64,000 nucleotides of DNA from JALZKA01 sp963734015 (GTDB lineage Bacteria; Actinomycetota; Thermoleophilia; Solirubrobacterales; 70-9): contig CAVTFG010000017.1 of assembly GCA_963734015.1 (NCBI GenBank), positions 1-64,000 of the forward strand, in the 5' to 3' direction. Each line of letters starts with the position of its first letter. Positions within the stretch are counted from its first letter, which is position 1. This document shows, piece after piece, positions 26,699-35,159 of this stretch. Made by a program: the position numbers and the translations under genes. The notes under the pieces are model-generated. The model saw nothing but the letters and a program-made list of their open reading frames with translations, was not told the origin of the DNA and made no database searches.

Positions 26699-27286
26699 TC
26701 AGCTGATCGGTGGGGCCGAAGTCGGCGCACGAGGTTCGTCGAACTCCGCGGCGACATGCAGGGCGGCAAGGGCGGCTTGGACTGTGTTTGCCAAGCGTTC
26801 AACGCTGTCACGGGTCTCGGGCTGGAAGTAGAGCGCTCCACCCCCGTCGTACGCGAGCCGGAAAGCAATCGCAACACCCTGCACTCGTGGGTTTTCAAGG
26901 GTGGCGACGGCGGTCGCAAGCGCACGCAGCTCTCGATGGCAGCAACGAATCGCCTCGCGACTACGTGGCACCTCCGCAGTTCCCTGACGCGCAGGCCGAC
27001 TGGCGTCCGTGACGGCTCTACTCAGAGCGAGAGCGATGCGCTGCCGAACCCGCGCCTGTCTGAGGTGATCCGCTCGCAGCTGATGGACCAGGGTGGCCGA
27101 CGGTCGAATCCCGGCGGCAAGGTCCGCGTCGAGGGTTGGCGCTCGCACAACGGCAAGGACCCGAGGGATAAGAAGGGCTCGGGCTCGACGGTTTCCGAGT
27201 CCGAGTCGCCCTGCCAGAGCGTCGGGGGAACTCATCGGGAGCCTTTCGTCGAACGTCGCTATGACGCCGACCAGACTTCCCGGCAC
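26699..27286 (-). CDS. Hypothetical protein
   Basis: The 195-residue protein has a GTG start (VPGSLVGVIATFDERLP). Composition is natural for this genome: an Ala/Arg/Leu-rich helical middle (ATLVHQLRADHLRQARVRQR, then IALALSRAVTDA) and a C-terminal helical segment (SVERLANTVQAALAALHVAA). No family is recognised. TATATC lies a few bases before the GTG, so this transcript may also be leaderless. The first eight residues recur in a possible relic near 25174. Confidence 0.55.
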   Translation of the reverse strand: MPGSLVGVIATFDERLPMSSPDALAGRLGLGNRRARALLIPRVLAVVRAPTLDADLAAGIRPSATLVHQLRADHLRQARVRQRIALALSRAVTDASRPARQGTAEVPRSREAIRCCHRELRALATAVATLENPRVQGVAIAFRLAYDGGGALYFQPETRDSVERLANTVQAALAALHVAAEFDEPRAPTSAPPIS

Positions 27287-27337
27287 ACCTAGATATAGGT
27301 TATCGATTCGGCTGAGTCCGGCTAGGGACGCTGACTA

Positions 27338-27358
27338 CCGCTTTGGACGAGAAGCAGT
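27338..27358 (+). repeat. Dispersed palindromic repeat, half A
   Basis: ACCGCTTTGGACGAGAAGCA. Half B is absent. The next 100 bp are G-rich without a gene. Confidence 0.65.
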
Positions 27359-27462
27359 AGACCTTCTCGCTACTCAAACCGAATGCTCGAGCTGGGGCCA
27401 CGGCCGGCCCCCAGGGGGAGAGGGGAGAGGGGGAGGGGGTGATCCCGCCGACTACTACGTAT

Positions 27463-27692
27463 TCTCCCGCAGTGGACAGTGACACGAAACAAAGAAGGCC
27501 AGCAGCCATCGGTCCGCGCTGCCTAAGCCACGTTCACCCTCGATCCGGGTCCACCTACCCGGACGGGATTAGCGGCCTTCTCTCGCTCCGGACCGAGGTC
27601 AAGCAGATGAGCATGATCTAGCGCACCACGTATCCCCACTGTTCATGCGGGGTTGCCAGCCCGCGCACCAGTCGCGCACCATTCCCGATCGC
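27463..27692 (-). repeat. 230-bp duplicated element, copy 2
   Basis: Same layout as 21117-21350: outer AGAAGGCC/GGCCTTCT pairing, inner CCGGGT/ACCCGG hairpin, TTTGTTT on the minus strand. Differences from copy 1 fall partly at unpaired positions. From 27693 to 27920 there is no gene, only GC-rich palindromic sequence. Confidence 0.6.
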
Positions 27693-27920
27693 CTCTCGCT
27701 TCCTTCCTCTCGTTCTCTCACTCGAGCTCATGCGTTGGCTTGAGCGTGGCTACGTGAAGCCGGGTGCGCGAGCTGGCAGGCACGCCGGCTTCCAGGGGGG
27801 CGGGAGTGGGGGGCGGCCCCCCACCCCCCCACCTATTCCAATATCCCCGGCTTTCCGCATTTCAGCGTTCCAAGGGGCCGATCTGATTCAGCCCGGAAAA
27901 AAGGGACCGTCCGGAGATAG

Positions 27921-27940
27921 CTGCTTTGCATGGAAAGCGG
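27921..27940 (+). repeat. Dispersed palindromic repeat, half B
   Basis: CTGCTTTGCATGGAAAGCGG followed by AACAATCCGA, an extension shared with the copy at 31518. Confidence 0.75.
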
Positions 27941-27977
27941 AACAATCCGAACCCCCTCTGCTCTACGCTGCGGGACT

Positions 27978-28307
27978 GTGGCAACGCCAAGGCGCTTCGG
28001 CCCAGTCTTTTTGCTGATCACGGCAGCGTGGTCGTTCGGCCTGGGTCTAGCCGGCCATCACGAGGCCTTGCTGTTTTTGGCTCCGGCTCTCCTGTTGGTC
28101 CTGCCGCTCGTCTTCGGGCGCTACGTCGGCGAGGAGTCGCTCGAGCGCCTTCGCGGTCAGCTATCGCATGGCTCGACCGCGCGTCGGCCGGTCCGCACAA
28201 TCTCGGCACCCGGCCAAGCCCCTTCGTTGCTGCTGCCGCGCGGTGGTGCGCTGCTCGCAAGCGATCTAGCGAAGCGCCCGCCACCGAATTCTCTTCTGTT
28301 CGCGTAA
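27978..28307 (+). CDS. Small membrane protein upstream of copper cluster
   Basis: The GTG start gives VATPRRFGPVFLLITAAWSF and a second hydrophobic segment (ALLFLAPALLLVLPLVFG), then a cytoplasmic tail with GRYVGEESLERLRGQL and a disordered end. About 109 residues. It directly precedes the secreted protein and CopC-CopD gene and may belong to the same copper-related group; no family is recognised. Confidence 0.5.
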   Translation: MATPRRFGPVFLLITAAWSFGLGLAGHHEALLFLAPALLLVLPLVFGRYVGEESLERLRGQLSHGSTARRPVRTISAPGQAPSLLLPRGGALLASDLAKRPPPNSLLFA

Positions 28308-28311
28308 GACG

Positions 28312-28331
28312 CTCGCCGCTCGCGGCGAGCC
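28312..28331 (+). other. Hairpin between genes of the copper cluster
   Basis: GCTCGCCGC and GCGGCGAGC form a 9-bp stem with a two-base loop. There is no T-run, so attenuation or mRNA stability is as likely as termination. Confidence 0.4.
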
Positions 28332-28351
28332 CTTCCAGCTGAAGGAGACAG

Positions 28352-29008
28352 ATGCGATACCGCGTGCTCGCGCTCGCGCTCGCGCTGAGCGTGCTCGTCC
28401 CCTCGGGGGCTCCCGCCCACGAGGGCAACCCCAACTACAGATCCGAGATAAGCCGGATCGCGCCCCAGATCGAGGGGCTCGAAGTCGAGGTTGTTAACTT
28501 CGACGACAGCCTCCGGCTGCGAAATGAGACCGGCGAGACGGTCGTCGTCGAGGGCTATGAGGGCGAGCCCTACATCCGCATCAGCCCCGATGGCACGGTC
28601 GAGATCAACCAGGACTCACCGAGCTTCTATCTGAATCAGGACCGCTTTGCCAAGGCCGAGGTTCCTGCGAGCGCCGACCCCGAGGCGCCTCCGGACTGGC
28701 GCGTCGCCAACGAGAGCGGCGAATACGCCTGGCACGACCATCGGATCCACTACATGGGAGAGGGGACGCCGGAGCAAGTCGAGGACGAGTCGGAGCGGAC
28801 CAAGGTCTTCGACTACAGCGTCCCACTCACGGTGGGCGAGCAGCCGGTCGAGGTCGAGGGAACCCTCTATTGGGTTGGCGAGGACGAGAGCTTCCCGGCG
28901 CCGCCGTTCATCGCCCTCGGCGTCCTGGCGGCAGCGGCGGTCGCGTTCGTCCTCTGGCGCCGTCGCCGTGGGGACTCGGATGAGCGGAAGGCCGAGGAGG
29001 TCTGGTGA
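28352..29008 (+). CDS. Exported membrane-anchored protein, copper cluster
   Basis: The 218-residue protein has a signal peptide (MRYRVLALALALSVLVPSGA), a large exported domain with WHDHRIHYMG (a possible metal-binding His cluster), and one C-terminal membrane anchor (FIALGVLAAAAVAFVLW) before a charged tail. RBS AAGGAG. It overlaps the CopC-CopD gene by 4 bp. A role in periplasmic copper handling is inferred from context. Confidence 0.7.
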   Translation: MRYRVLALALALSVLVPSGAPAHEGNPNYRSEISRIAPQIEGLEVEVVNFDDSLRLRNETGETVVVEGYEGEPYIRISPDGTVEINQDSPSFYLNQDRFAKAEVPASADPEAPPDWRVANESGEYAWHDHRIHYMGEGTPEQVEDESERTKVFDYSVPLTVGEQPVEVEGTLYWVGEDESFPAPPFIALGVLAAAAVAFVLWRRRRGDSDERKAEEVW

Positions 29009-30742
29009 TCCGCCGGGCGTTGATCCTCGCTGTGCCCCTATTGGCGCTCCTGCCCGGCAGCGCGGGCGCTCACGCCCTGCTCGAGCGCACTGAGCCGGAG
29101 CGGGGCGCCGGCCTTCAGTCGCCGCCGAACGAGGTCGCCTTCTTCTTCAGCGAGCCGGTCGAGGCCAGCTTCGGGGCGGTCAGAGTCTTCGAGGCCAACG
29201 GCGACCAGGTCGAGACCGGCGAGATCGTTCGCCCAGAGGGCAAGAGCGACGCGGTTGCGGTCGAGCTGCCGAGCGATCTCGCTGACGGCACCTACACCGC
29301 CACCTACCGCGTCATCTCGGCCGACTCGCACCCGGTCTCCGGCGGCTTCGTCTTCAGCGTTGGCGACCCCGGCGCCGGGCCGGCCGAATCGGTCTCCGAA
29401 CTGCTCGACCAGAGCGACGTCGGCCCCGTGACGCGATGTCGCCTACTGGGCGGCCCGCTGGCTCGGCTACGCGGCGATCGGCCTCGGCGTCGGGCTGCTC
29501 GCCTTCCTCGTCATCGTCTGGGCGCCGGCGCTCGCCAGCACTCGTGAGCGAAACCCCGCCTGGACTAGAGCCGAGGTCGCGTTCGCCAGCCGGGCGCACA
29601 TGCTGTTTTGGATCGCGGGGCTCACCGGTCTCCTCGCCAGCCTTGCCGCGCTTGTCCTCCAGGCGGCGACCGCGGCGGGAGTCTCGTTCTGGTCGGCGCT
29701 GGATCCGGATCTGATTGGCGAGGTGCTCGATACCCGGTTCGGACGCCTGACGGCGGTCCGCGCCGGGGCCTGGGCGCTGGTCGTCGCAGTGCTGCTGGCC
29801 CGGGGCGTCGACCCCTCGAACGCGCGCCTCGGCCCGGTGGCGTCGGTCGTCCTCGGCCTGAGCGCGGGCGTGGTTCTGATCACCCCGGCCCTCGCAGGCC
29901 ATGCCGCGACGCAGGACCCGACCTGGCTACTGCTGCCGGCCGACGTCGCCCACGTCGCTGCGATGAGCGTGTGGCTCGGCGGCTTGGCCGCACTCGCGCT
30001 TGCGCTGCCGAGCGCCACTCGTGCCCTGCCAGACGTAGCGAAGAGCGCACTACTGGCTGGGGCTCTCGTTCGCTTCTCGCCGATCGCACTCGCCGCGGTC
30101 CTCGTCCTCGTTGTCGGAGGGCTGATCCAGGCGATCGTCTACGTCGGCCCGCTCAGCGACTTCGTAGATACTGCGTTTGGACGAGCGATTCTGATCAAGG
30201 CGACGCTCCTGCTTGGGCTCGTCGGCCTGGGCTGGCTTAACCGCGCCCGGCTGCTGCCCGACCTACGCGAGGTCGCCGAGCGGCGGCAGGCGCCCGGTCG
30301 CGCCGGGCAGCTAATCCGTCGGACGCTGCGGGCCGAGGTGGCGACGATCGTCGTCGTTCTCGGGGTGACGGCGGCGTTGGTCAGCTATCCGCCGCCCTCA
30401 GAGGCCGAGACCGGACCGGTCTCAGGCTCCATCGACGTTGGCGCCGCCCGGCTCGACTACACGGTCGACCCGGCCCGGGTCGGCTCGAACGTGATGCACC
30501 TCTACCTGTTCGAGGCCGACTCCGGAGCGCAGTTCACCGGCGCCAAGGAGGTCCGCGTTGATCTGACGCTGCCCGAGGCGGACATCGGTCCGATCGAGGC
30601 CGAGCTTCGCCGCGCCGGCCCGGGCCACTACGTCGCCCCGGGCACGCCCTTCGGCGTCGAGGGCGACTGGCAGGCCGAGATCACCTTGCGCGTCTCGCGC
30701 TTCGAGCAGGTGGAGGTCGCCTTCGAGGTCCCGATCAAGTGA
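29005..30742 (+). pseudogene. CopC-CopD fusion (YcnJ-like) with one frameshift
   Basis: The N-terminal part has a signal peptide and a CopC domain whose mature start is HALLERTEPERGA, the His that binds Cu(II), ending in YRVISADSHPVSGGFVFSVG. Near 29432 one extra base shifts the frame. The continuation VAYWAARWLGYAAIGLGVGL is a CopD domain with about eight membrane segments and a C-terminal exported domain. Fused CopC-CopD proteins import copper. With one base removed the protein is about 578 residues, so an assembly error is possible. Confidence 0.8.
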
Positions 30743-30774
30743 CCCATGGATCGTCAAACGAACAAAGGAGAACC

Positions 30775-31455
30775 ATGAAGCGAGCAACCGCGATCGCCCT
30801 GGCTGCGATCCTCAGCCTCGTCGCCGCCGACGCGGCGCAGGCCCATGTCACGGTCCAACCCGAGTCACTTCCGGCAGGCGGCTTCGCCCGCCTCGACGTC
30901 CGCGTTCCGAACGAGCGCGACGATGCCGCGACGGAGAAGGTCGAGGTGCAGATGCCTGACGGCTTCCTCTTCGTCTCCTACGAGCCGGTCGAGGGCTGGA
31001 GCGTCGACGTCAAGATGAAGAAGCTTGCTGAGCCGGCGGAGGCCTTCGGCGAGGAGATCACCGAGCAGGTGGACACGGTGACCTTCACCGCCGACAGTCC
31101 TGACACCGCGATCCAGCCCGGCCAGTTCCGCGACTTCGGCCTGTCGGTCGGGATGCCCGAGGACGCCGCGGCCGGTGAGACCCTCCCGTTCCCGGCGATC
31201 CAGACCTACGACAACGGCGAGGTCGTCCGCTGGATCGGGCCGCCTGACGCCGAGGAGCCTGCGGCGCAGGTCACGCTGACCGAAGGTGCAGAGGCCGCGT
31301 CTAATCACGCTGACGATCAGGCCGAACCGACGGCCGAGGTCGAGGCCGAGGACGACGAGGACGAAGGGGCGCCGACCTGGCTGACGGTTGTCGCTCTGGT
31401 GCTCGGCGGCCTTGGCCTAGTGACAGGCATGGTCAGCCTGCGCCGTCGTCCGTAG
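30775..31455 (+). CDS. YcnI-family (DUF1775) copper protein
   Basis: The 226-residue protein starts at the ATG after AAAGGAG. The signal peptide ends so that the mature chain begins HVTVQPESL, the His-first copper site of YcnI. The DUF1775 beta-sandwich follows, then an acidic linker and one membrane helix (WLTVVALVLGGLGLVTGMV). With the CopC-CopD gene this is the usual ycnJ-ycnI pairing for copper acquisition or delivery. Confidence 0.88.
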   Translation: MKRATAIALAAILSLVAADAAQAHVTVQPESLPAGGFARLDVRVPNERDDAATEKVEVQMPDGFLFVSYEPVEGWSVDVKMKKLAEPAEAFGEEITEQVDTVTFTADSPDTAIQPGQFRDFGLSVGMPEDAAAGETLPFPAIQTYDNGEVVRWIGPPDAEEPAAQVTLTEGAEAASNHADDQAEPTAEVEAEDDEDEGAPTWLTVVALVLGGLGLVTGMVSLRRRP

Positions 31456-31470
31456 CGGGTCCCTAGTTGT

Positions 31471-31506
31471 GAAGCCGAGGGGCGAGACGGGGCGCCCCTC
31501 GGCTTC
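31471..31506 (+). terminator. Strong hairpin after YcnI gene
   Basis: GAAGCCGAGGGGCG pairs with CGCCCCTCGGCTTC across a short loop. No T-run follows, but position and stability fit the end of the copper operon. Confidence 0.6.
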
Positions 31507-31517
31507 GCTCCGAAATA

Positions 31518-31562
31518 GCCGCTTGGACGAAAAGCGGCCATTTCGCTTTGCATGGGAAGCGA
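31518..31562 (+). repeat. Dispersed palindromic repeat, halves A and B
   Basis: CCGCTTGGACGAAAAGCGG then CGCTTTGCATGGGAAGCG, preceded by GAAATAG. A full two-hairpin copy without any SnoaL coding sequence beside it. Confidence 0.85.
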
Positions 31563-31639
31563 AACAATCCGACGCTCCTGCTTCTCGCGCGAAGCGGAAG
31601 CGTCGCGGAGGCTGCGCCTCAGCTTTCGAGAGCAGGCGT

Positions 31640-32110
31640 TTAAGTGCGTGAATGCGACTCCTTTGGAGCTGACTTCGTGCTGGCGCGCACGACCCGAGGA
31701 AGGGCGTCGAGCACCTCCCGGAGCCAGCGAACGAAGTAGAGCCTGCTCATCGTCTTCGCGAGTCGCCAACGAAGGTTGTGCGGGAGCATCCCCGCCTCGA
31801 TCTCCACAAATGTCTGGTCCTGCGCCGGAGTCAGGGCGAAACGGGTGTAGGCACCTGACACAGTGCAACGGAAGTGGGCTTCCTTGAGGTGTTCGAGTCG
31901 CTCCACCACCCAGATGCCGTCGACTTGGTCGAGGAAGCCAAGACGGCGCGAGACTCGCAGGTACTCCTCCCCTTCGGTGAGCTCTCCTGAAGCTCGCACC
32001 TCGGTTACCTCCGGCCACCAGTCTGGATGCGTTCTTGGATCGCTCACGACGGGCCAAACGTCCTCGATCGGAGCCTCGATCAGAGCATGCCGACGAAACG
32101 AACCGGCCAT
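31640..32110 (-). CDS. SRPBCC/START-like domain protein
   Basis: From MAGSFRRHALIEAPIEDVWP the 156-residue protein shows the polyketide-cyclase/START-like pattern: VVSDPRTHPDWWPEVTEV, a beta sheet, and a long C-terminal helix (LRWRLAKTMSRLYFVRWLRE). The ATG at 32110 is preferred over one 33 bp upstream because it begins at the conserved first strand. Ligand unknown. Confidence 0.78.
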   Translation of the reverse strand: MAGSFRRHALIEAPIEDVWPVVSDPRTHPDWWPEVTEVRASGELTEGEEYLRVSRRLGFLDQVDGIWVVERLEHLKEAHFRCTVSGAYTRFALTPAQDQTFVEIEAGMLPHNLRWRLAKTMSRLYFVRWLREVLDALPRVVRASTKSAPKESHSRT

Positions 32111-32378
32111 CAGGCGATCGTACTCCAGCACGCTCACCACCACTGTCGCACCGCGTGAATGCGGGAGCCTCGGCCGCTGGGGGTAAGGACGTCCCGAGAT
32201 AGCCGCTTTGGACGAAAAGCGGTACTCCCTGCGGCCGTTCTAGTGGCCGCTCTCAATAGGCAGAATGGCGGCGATTCTGCCCAGATCTTCTCAAGTCGGG
32301 CCGAATCCGCCCCTATCCGAGACCGCTAGAACCGGCCTAGAACCCGCATAGACAAGCGGGAAACCCGGAATCTCGGCG
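32111..32378. other. Intergenic with repeat half A
   Basis: Repeat half A lies at 32203-32222. The segment 32326-32360 has a CCCGCAT/AAGCGGG hairpin. No gene is seen; the open frame that covers the right side is a translation of tRNA-like sequence. Confidence 0.4.
32203..32222 (+). repeat. Dispersed palindromic repeat, half A
   Basis: CCGCTTTGGACGAAAAGCGG, exact match to consensus, preceded by GAGATAG. Confidence 0.8.
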
Positions 32379-32425
32379 TCTGCTTGCCATGCAGAAGGTC
32401 GTCGGTTCGAATCCGATCAGCCGCT
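32379..32425 (+). tRNA. 3' half of a tRNA-Gly (GCC), fragment
   Basis: The anticodon arm TCTGC-TTGCCAT-GCAGA, variable loop, T-arm GTCGG-TTCGAAT-CCGAT and the 3' acceptor strand CAGCCGC plus T are all present. No D-arm or 5' acceptor GCGGCTG lies upstream. Such 3' halves are the usual scar of integration into a tRNA gene. Confidence 0.65.
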
Positions 32426-32525
32426 CTTCTCCAGACCTCCGTCAGATCGCGACAGGCGAAAGACCGTGCGTTTGGGCGCATCGAACCGGCGGGGCAAGCA
32501 CGCGGACGCGCGATTCCGTCTCGCG

Positions 32526-33290
32526 CTAACTGCTGAGCGCCAACGCGGAGAGCGCCTCGGCGCCGGCCCGAAGCTCGTGCGGTCGATCGGTGCCGATCGC
32601 GTCGGGAGCGAACTCGAGCACCCGGCTCAGGAGCTCCGGATGGTTGACGGTACCGGTGTTGAGGCTTAGGCCGGCGTCCCGGAGTACTTGGACCAGGCGC
32701 TCGGTGAGCAGGAAGTGCTCGACCGAGATCCCGTCCACACCGGTCCGGAGAGCCCAGGCGGCGAGCGCCTCGGGCGCGTAGTCCGCCCAGATCACGAGAC
32801 GGGAGGAGATCCCGTCTGCGGCGGCGACGGCGCACGCCTCGCCATGGAAGCTGATCAGCTCGACCCGGTCGCGGATCGGCGCGCCGCGAAGCCGCTTGCA
32901 GAGCGCCTCGGCGGTACGGCGGGCAAGGGTGGGATTGGCGTGCGCCTTGACCTCGAGTTGGAGGCGGACTGCTTCCGGGACCATCTCGATCAGCTCCTCA
33001 AGCAGCAGCGGATGTTCCGCCGTCGGCTCTCCGGCGGAGTCACGGATATGCGCTGATCGAATCTCTTCAGCGGTCTTCTGGTGCGCCCAGCCATCCAGGG
33101 TGGTCCCAAGCGTGAGCAAGGGATCGTGCAGCAAGACCAGCCCGTCGTCGGCCGTCAGGCAGACGTCGGTCTCGAGGCCTTCTACCGGGCCGGTCAGGGT
33201 ATGTCGAAGCGCGGCCGCGGAGGAGTCTGGACCGTAGTGGCGGCCGAGCCGGTGTGCATATAGCGGGGGCAGTGCCGAGGCGATCTCCGA
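32526..33290 (-). CDS. Glycerophosphodiester phosphodiesterase family protein
   Basis: The frame begins around LYAHRLGRHYGPDSSAAALR and includes GLETDVCLTADDGLVLLHDP, the N-terminal H-R and E-x-D metal site and the second His of GDPD enzymes. Later LQLEVKAH and GISVEHFLLTERLV fit the TIM barrel. The family hydrolyses glycerophosphodiesters to glycerol 3-phosphate. No ATG, GTG or TTG lies in frame between the preceding stop and the conserved start, so the true start is unclear or lost. Confidence 0.7.
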   Translation of the reverse strand, partial: SEIASALPPLYAHRLGRHYGPDSSAAALRHTLTGPVEGLETDVCLTADDGLVLLHDPLLTLGTTLDGWAHQKTAEEIRSAHIRDSAGEPTAEHPLLLEELIEMVPEAVRLQLEVKAHANPTLARRTAEALCKRLRGAPIRDRVELISFHGEACAVAAADGISSRLVIWADYAPEALAAWALRTGVDGISVEHFLLTERLVQVLRDAGLSLNTGTVNHPELLSRVLEFAPDAIGTDRPHELRAGAEALSALALSS

Positions 33291-33398
33291 TCTACCGGAA
33301 TGCGATCACGAAACCCCTCTGGAGCTGTTAAAGGCCTGCAAAGCAGATGTCTTGCTCGCGTGAACGAGCCGACCGCCGGCCCGCCGTAGGCCCGGCGA

Positions 33399-34290
33399 TC
33401 AGTCGAGTGGGCCGGCGCGCAGCGCCCCGATCACCCGCCGATGACCGTCGATCACCGGTGCGTCGATCAGCTCAAAGCCGTCGAACCCCGCATGGCGGGC
33501 CATCGCGTCCAAACCTGCGGGGGCGAAGCCCCAGTAGACGAAGTCATCACGTGCATAGACCGTTCCTGCCTCGGGGATGTGAACCGCCGCCGAGGAATCG
33601 AGAGCCCGATCCGCCGGCCCGTGAGTCTCAAGCAGCACGTGTCCGCCGCCTGCGAGGCGTCGCCGAAGGACGTTCAGCAGCCCCAGCGGATTCTCCACCC
33701 GGTGCAGGATCCCGAAGCAGAGGATGAGATCGAACGTCTCGCCGAGCTCGTCCAGATCGAAGGCGTCGAGGTGGCGGTAGTCGACCTCGGAGTCGAGTAG
33801 CGCCCGGATCGCGGCGAAGCCCTCGCCTCCCTCGAGCTCGACGCCCCAGCGCGACCTGATCCACTCCCTGTACTGCTCGTTGTCGACCGCGACGACCCGC
33901 CGCGCCCCGCGCGCTTCGGCGAGGAAAGCGTAGAAGCCGTCGAAGGTGCCGATGTCGAGCACGCTCATGTCGCTGAAATCCTCGGGCAGGGCCGGGATCC
34001 GGTAGCGGTGGTCACGGGCTATGCCGCGGGTGTAGAGGTCTCTGGACGCGTCGAGTGAGAATGTGTGAAACCAGAGCGGCACGCGCTCTAGAACGGCTGC
34101 AGCCGTCTCCGGATCCGTTTCGATCTGGATCAGATCGGCTACCTGACGCTCGGCGACCGTTGGTTCTGGAAGGACTTCAAAGGGCGCCAGATCCTCATAT
34201 GCAGCGGTCAGGCTCCTGAGCGCGGCCTCTGCTTCGTACGGTCCGGCGTCGGGTCGCGATGCGGTCAGATCGGAATTTGCGGCGATGCTG
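33399..34290 (-). CDS. CmoB-like SAM-dependent methyltransferase
   Basis: The catalytic part (from PLWFHTFSLD) has the SAM site VLDIGTFDGFYAFLAEARGA, the acidic AVDNEQY and the later ILCFGILHRVENPLGLL, as in CmoB and Methyltransf_9 relatives; RNA or small-molecule methylation is possible. Coding sequence continues upstream of the first GTG (34082): FEVLPEPTVAERQVADLIQI is in frame, but no standard start is found before the stop at 34317. The gene may be 5'-truncated or start at a rare codon. Confidence 0.65.
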
Positions 34291-34652
34291 TCTCCTAGAT
34301 CGGTTGCCTGACGAGACTAGCGGCGTCACGCCGGCGTCCCCGGCGGGCCGCCGGAGAGGCAACCCCGATCTGCGGGGTCACGGACGGGGTAAACAACGCC
34401 GCTGGAATCCAGCTGGCGCAGCCAGGCGGGGCCGCAACGCCGCGACCCCGTAGCCCCGCAACCCCGGCAACCGCGAGCGGGGGCGGGCTGCGGGGATGGG
34501 GGCTTCCGCCAAGGGGTTTCAGGGTGGGTCCGGGCAGGCCGGAATTTCTCCGGTGCGGGGTTATGCGCCCCGGCGAAAGGAAACACCCGCTTTGCATGGG
34601 GAGCGCATACCTCGGCCCGCCCGGGTAGGCATCCACCCTCGCCCCGCCCCGA
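34291..34652. other. Intergenic, GC-rich palindromic
   Basis: No gene is seen. The stretch contains several GC-rich inverted repeats and repeat half B at 34587-34607. It separates the methyltransferase gene from the SnoaL array. Confidence 0.4.
34587..34607 (+). repeat. Dispersed palindromic repeat, half B
   Basis: CCGCTTTGCATGGGGAGCGC, upstream of the first gene of the SnoaL array. Confidence 0.7.
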
Positions 34653-34673
34653 CCGCGAGATACTGCGTGGGCG
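34653..34673 (+). promoter_or_regulatory. Putative leaderless promoter, SnoaL array gene 1
   Basis: CGCGAGATACTGCGTGGGCG; GATACT (34659-34664) ends 9 nt before the ATG. Confidence 0.65.
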
Positions 34674-35087
34674 ATGTCGCAGGAGAACGTGGAGATCGTG
34701 CGCCGTCTGTGGGCAGACTTGGAAACCGAGAATTTGGAGGCCTCAATCCATCTGCTCGACGAGGGGGTGGAGCTCTGGAATGCGCCCGAGTTCCCGGTCA
34801 CGGGCCCATATCGCGGGCACGATGGGGTGCGTCAATGGGCAGCCGAGCAATGGGAGGTCTTCAGCGGTCTTCACCACGAAATAGAGGAGATCATCGAAGC
34901 CTCTGACGGCGAGACCCTCGTCAGCGTGCAGCGAACGCAGGGACGCATGACGCACACCGACATGAAGACCAACGTTCAGTGGGCGACCACATGGACGATC
35001 CGAGATGGCAAGGTCCTTCGCGCTTACGGATACCTGACCAGGGCCGAGGCCCTCGAAGCCGCCGGGCTGGCAACAAGCCAGGAGTAG
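34674..35087 (+). CDS. SnoaL-like protein, array gene 1
   Basis: The 137-residue protein starts MSQENVEIVRRLWADLETEN. It has GPYRGHDGVRQWAAEQWEVF in the middle, typical of SnoaL/NTF2-like domains, and ends EALEAAGLATSQE, slightly longer than its relatives. First of five same-strand family genes. Fold is clear, function is not. Confidence 0.85.
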   Translation: MSQENVEIVRRLWADLETENLEASIHLLDEGVELWNAPEFPVTGPYRGHDGVRQWAAEQWEVFSGLHHEIEEIIEASDGETLVSVQRTQGRMTHTDMKTNVQWATTWTIRDGKVLRAYGYLTRAEALEAAGLATSQE

Positions 35088-35131
35088 CCGCTTCGGACGA
35101 AGAGCGGTTAAGTCGCTCTGCATGGAAAGCG
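35088..35131 (+). repeat. Dispersed palindromic repeat, halves A and B
   Basis: CCGCTTCGGACGAAGAGCGG and CGCTCTGCATGGAAAGCG occupy the space between two SnoaL genes. TGGAAA of half B is 16 nt from the GATACT box of the next gene. Confidence 0.85.
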
Positions 35132-35138
35132 CAATGAA

Positions 35139-35159
35139 TCGCGAGATACTGCGCGGGCG
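35139..35159 (+). promoter_or_regulatory. Putative leaderless promoter, SnoaL array gene 2
   Basis: CGCGAGATACTGCGCGGGCG; GATACT (35145-35150) ends 9 nt before the ATG. Confidence 0.65.

Noticed and set aside
32326..32835. 169-codon frame containing IRTDDLLHGKQ
   Set aside because: This peptide is a known by-product of translating tRNA-Gly sequence; the rest overlaps the GDPD gene in another frame.
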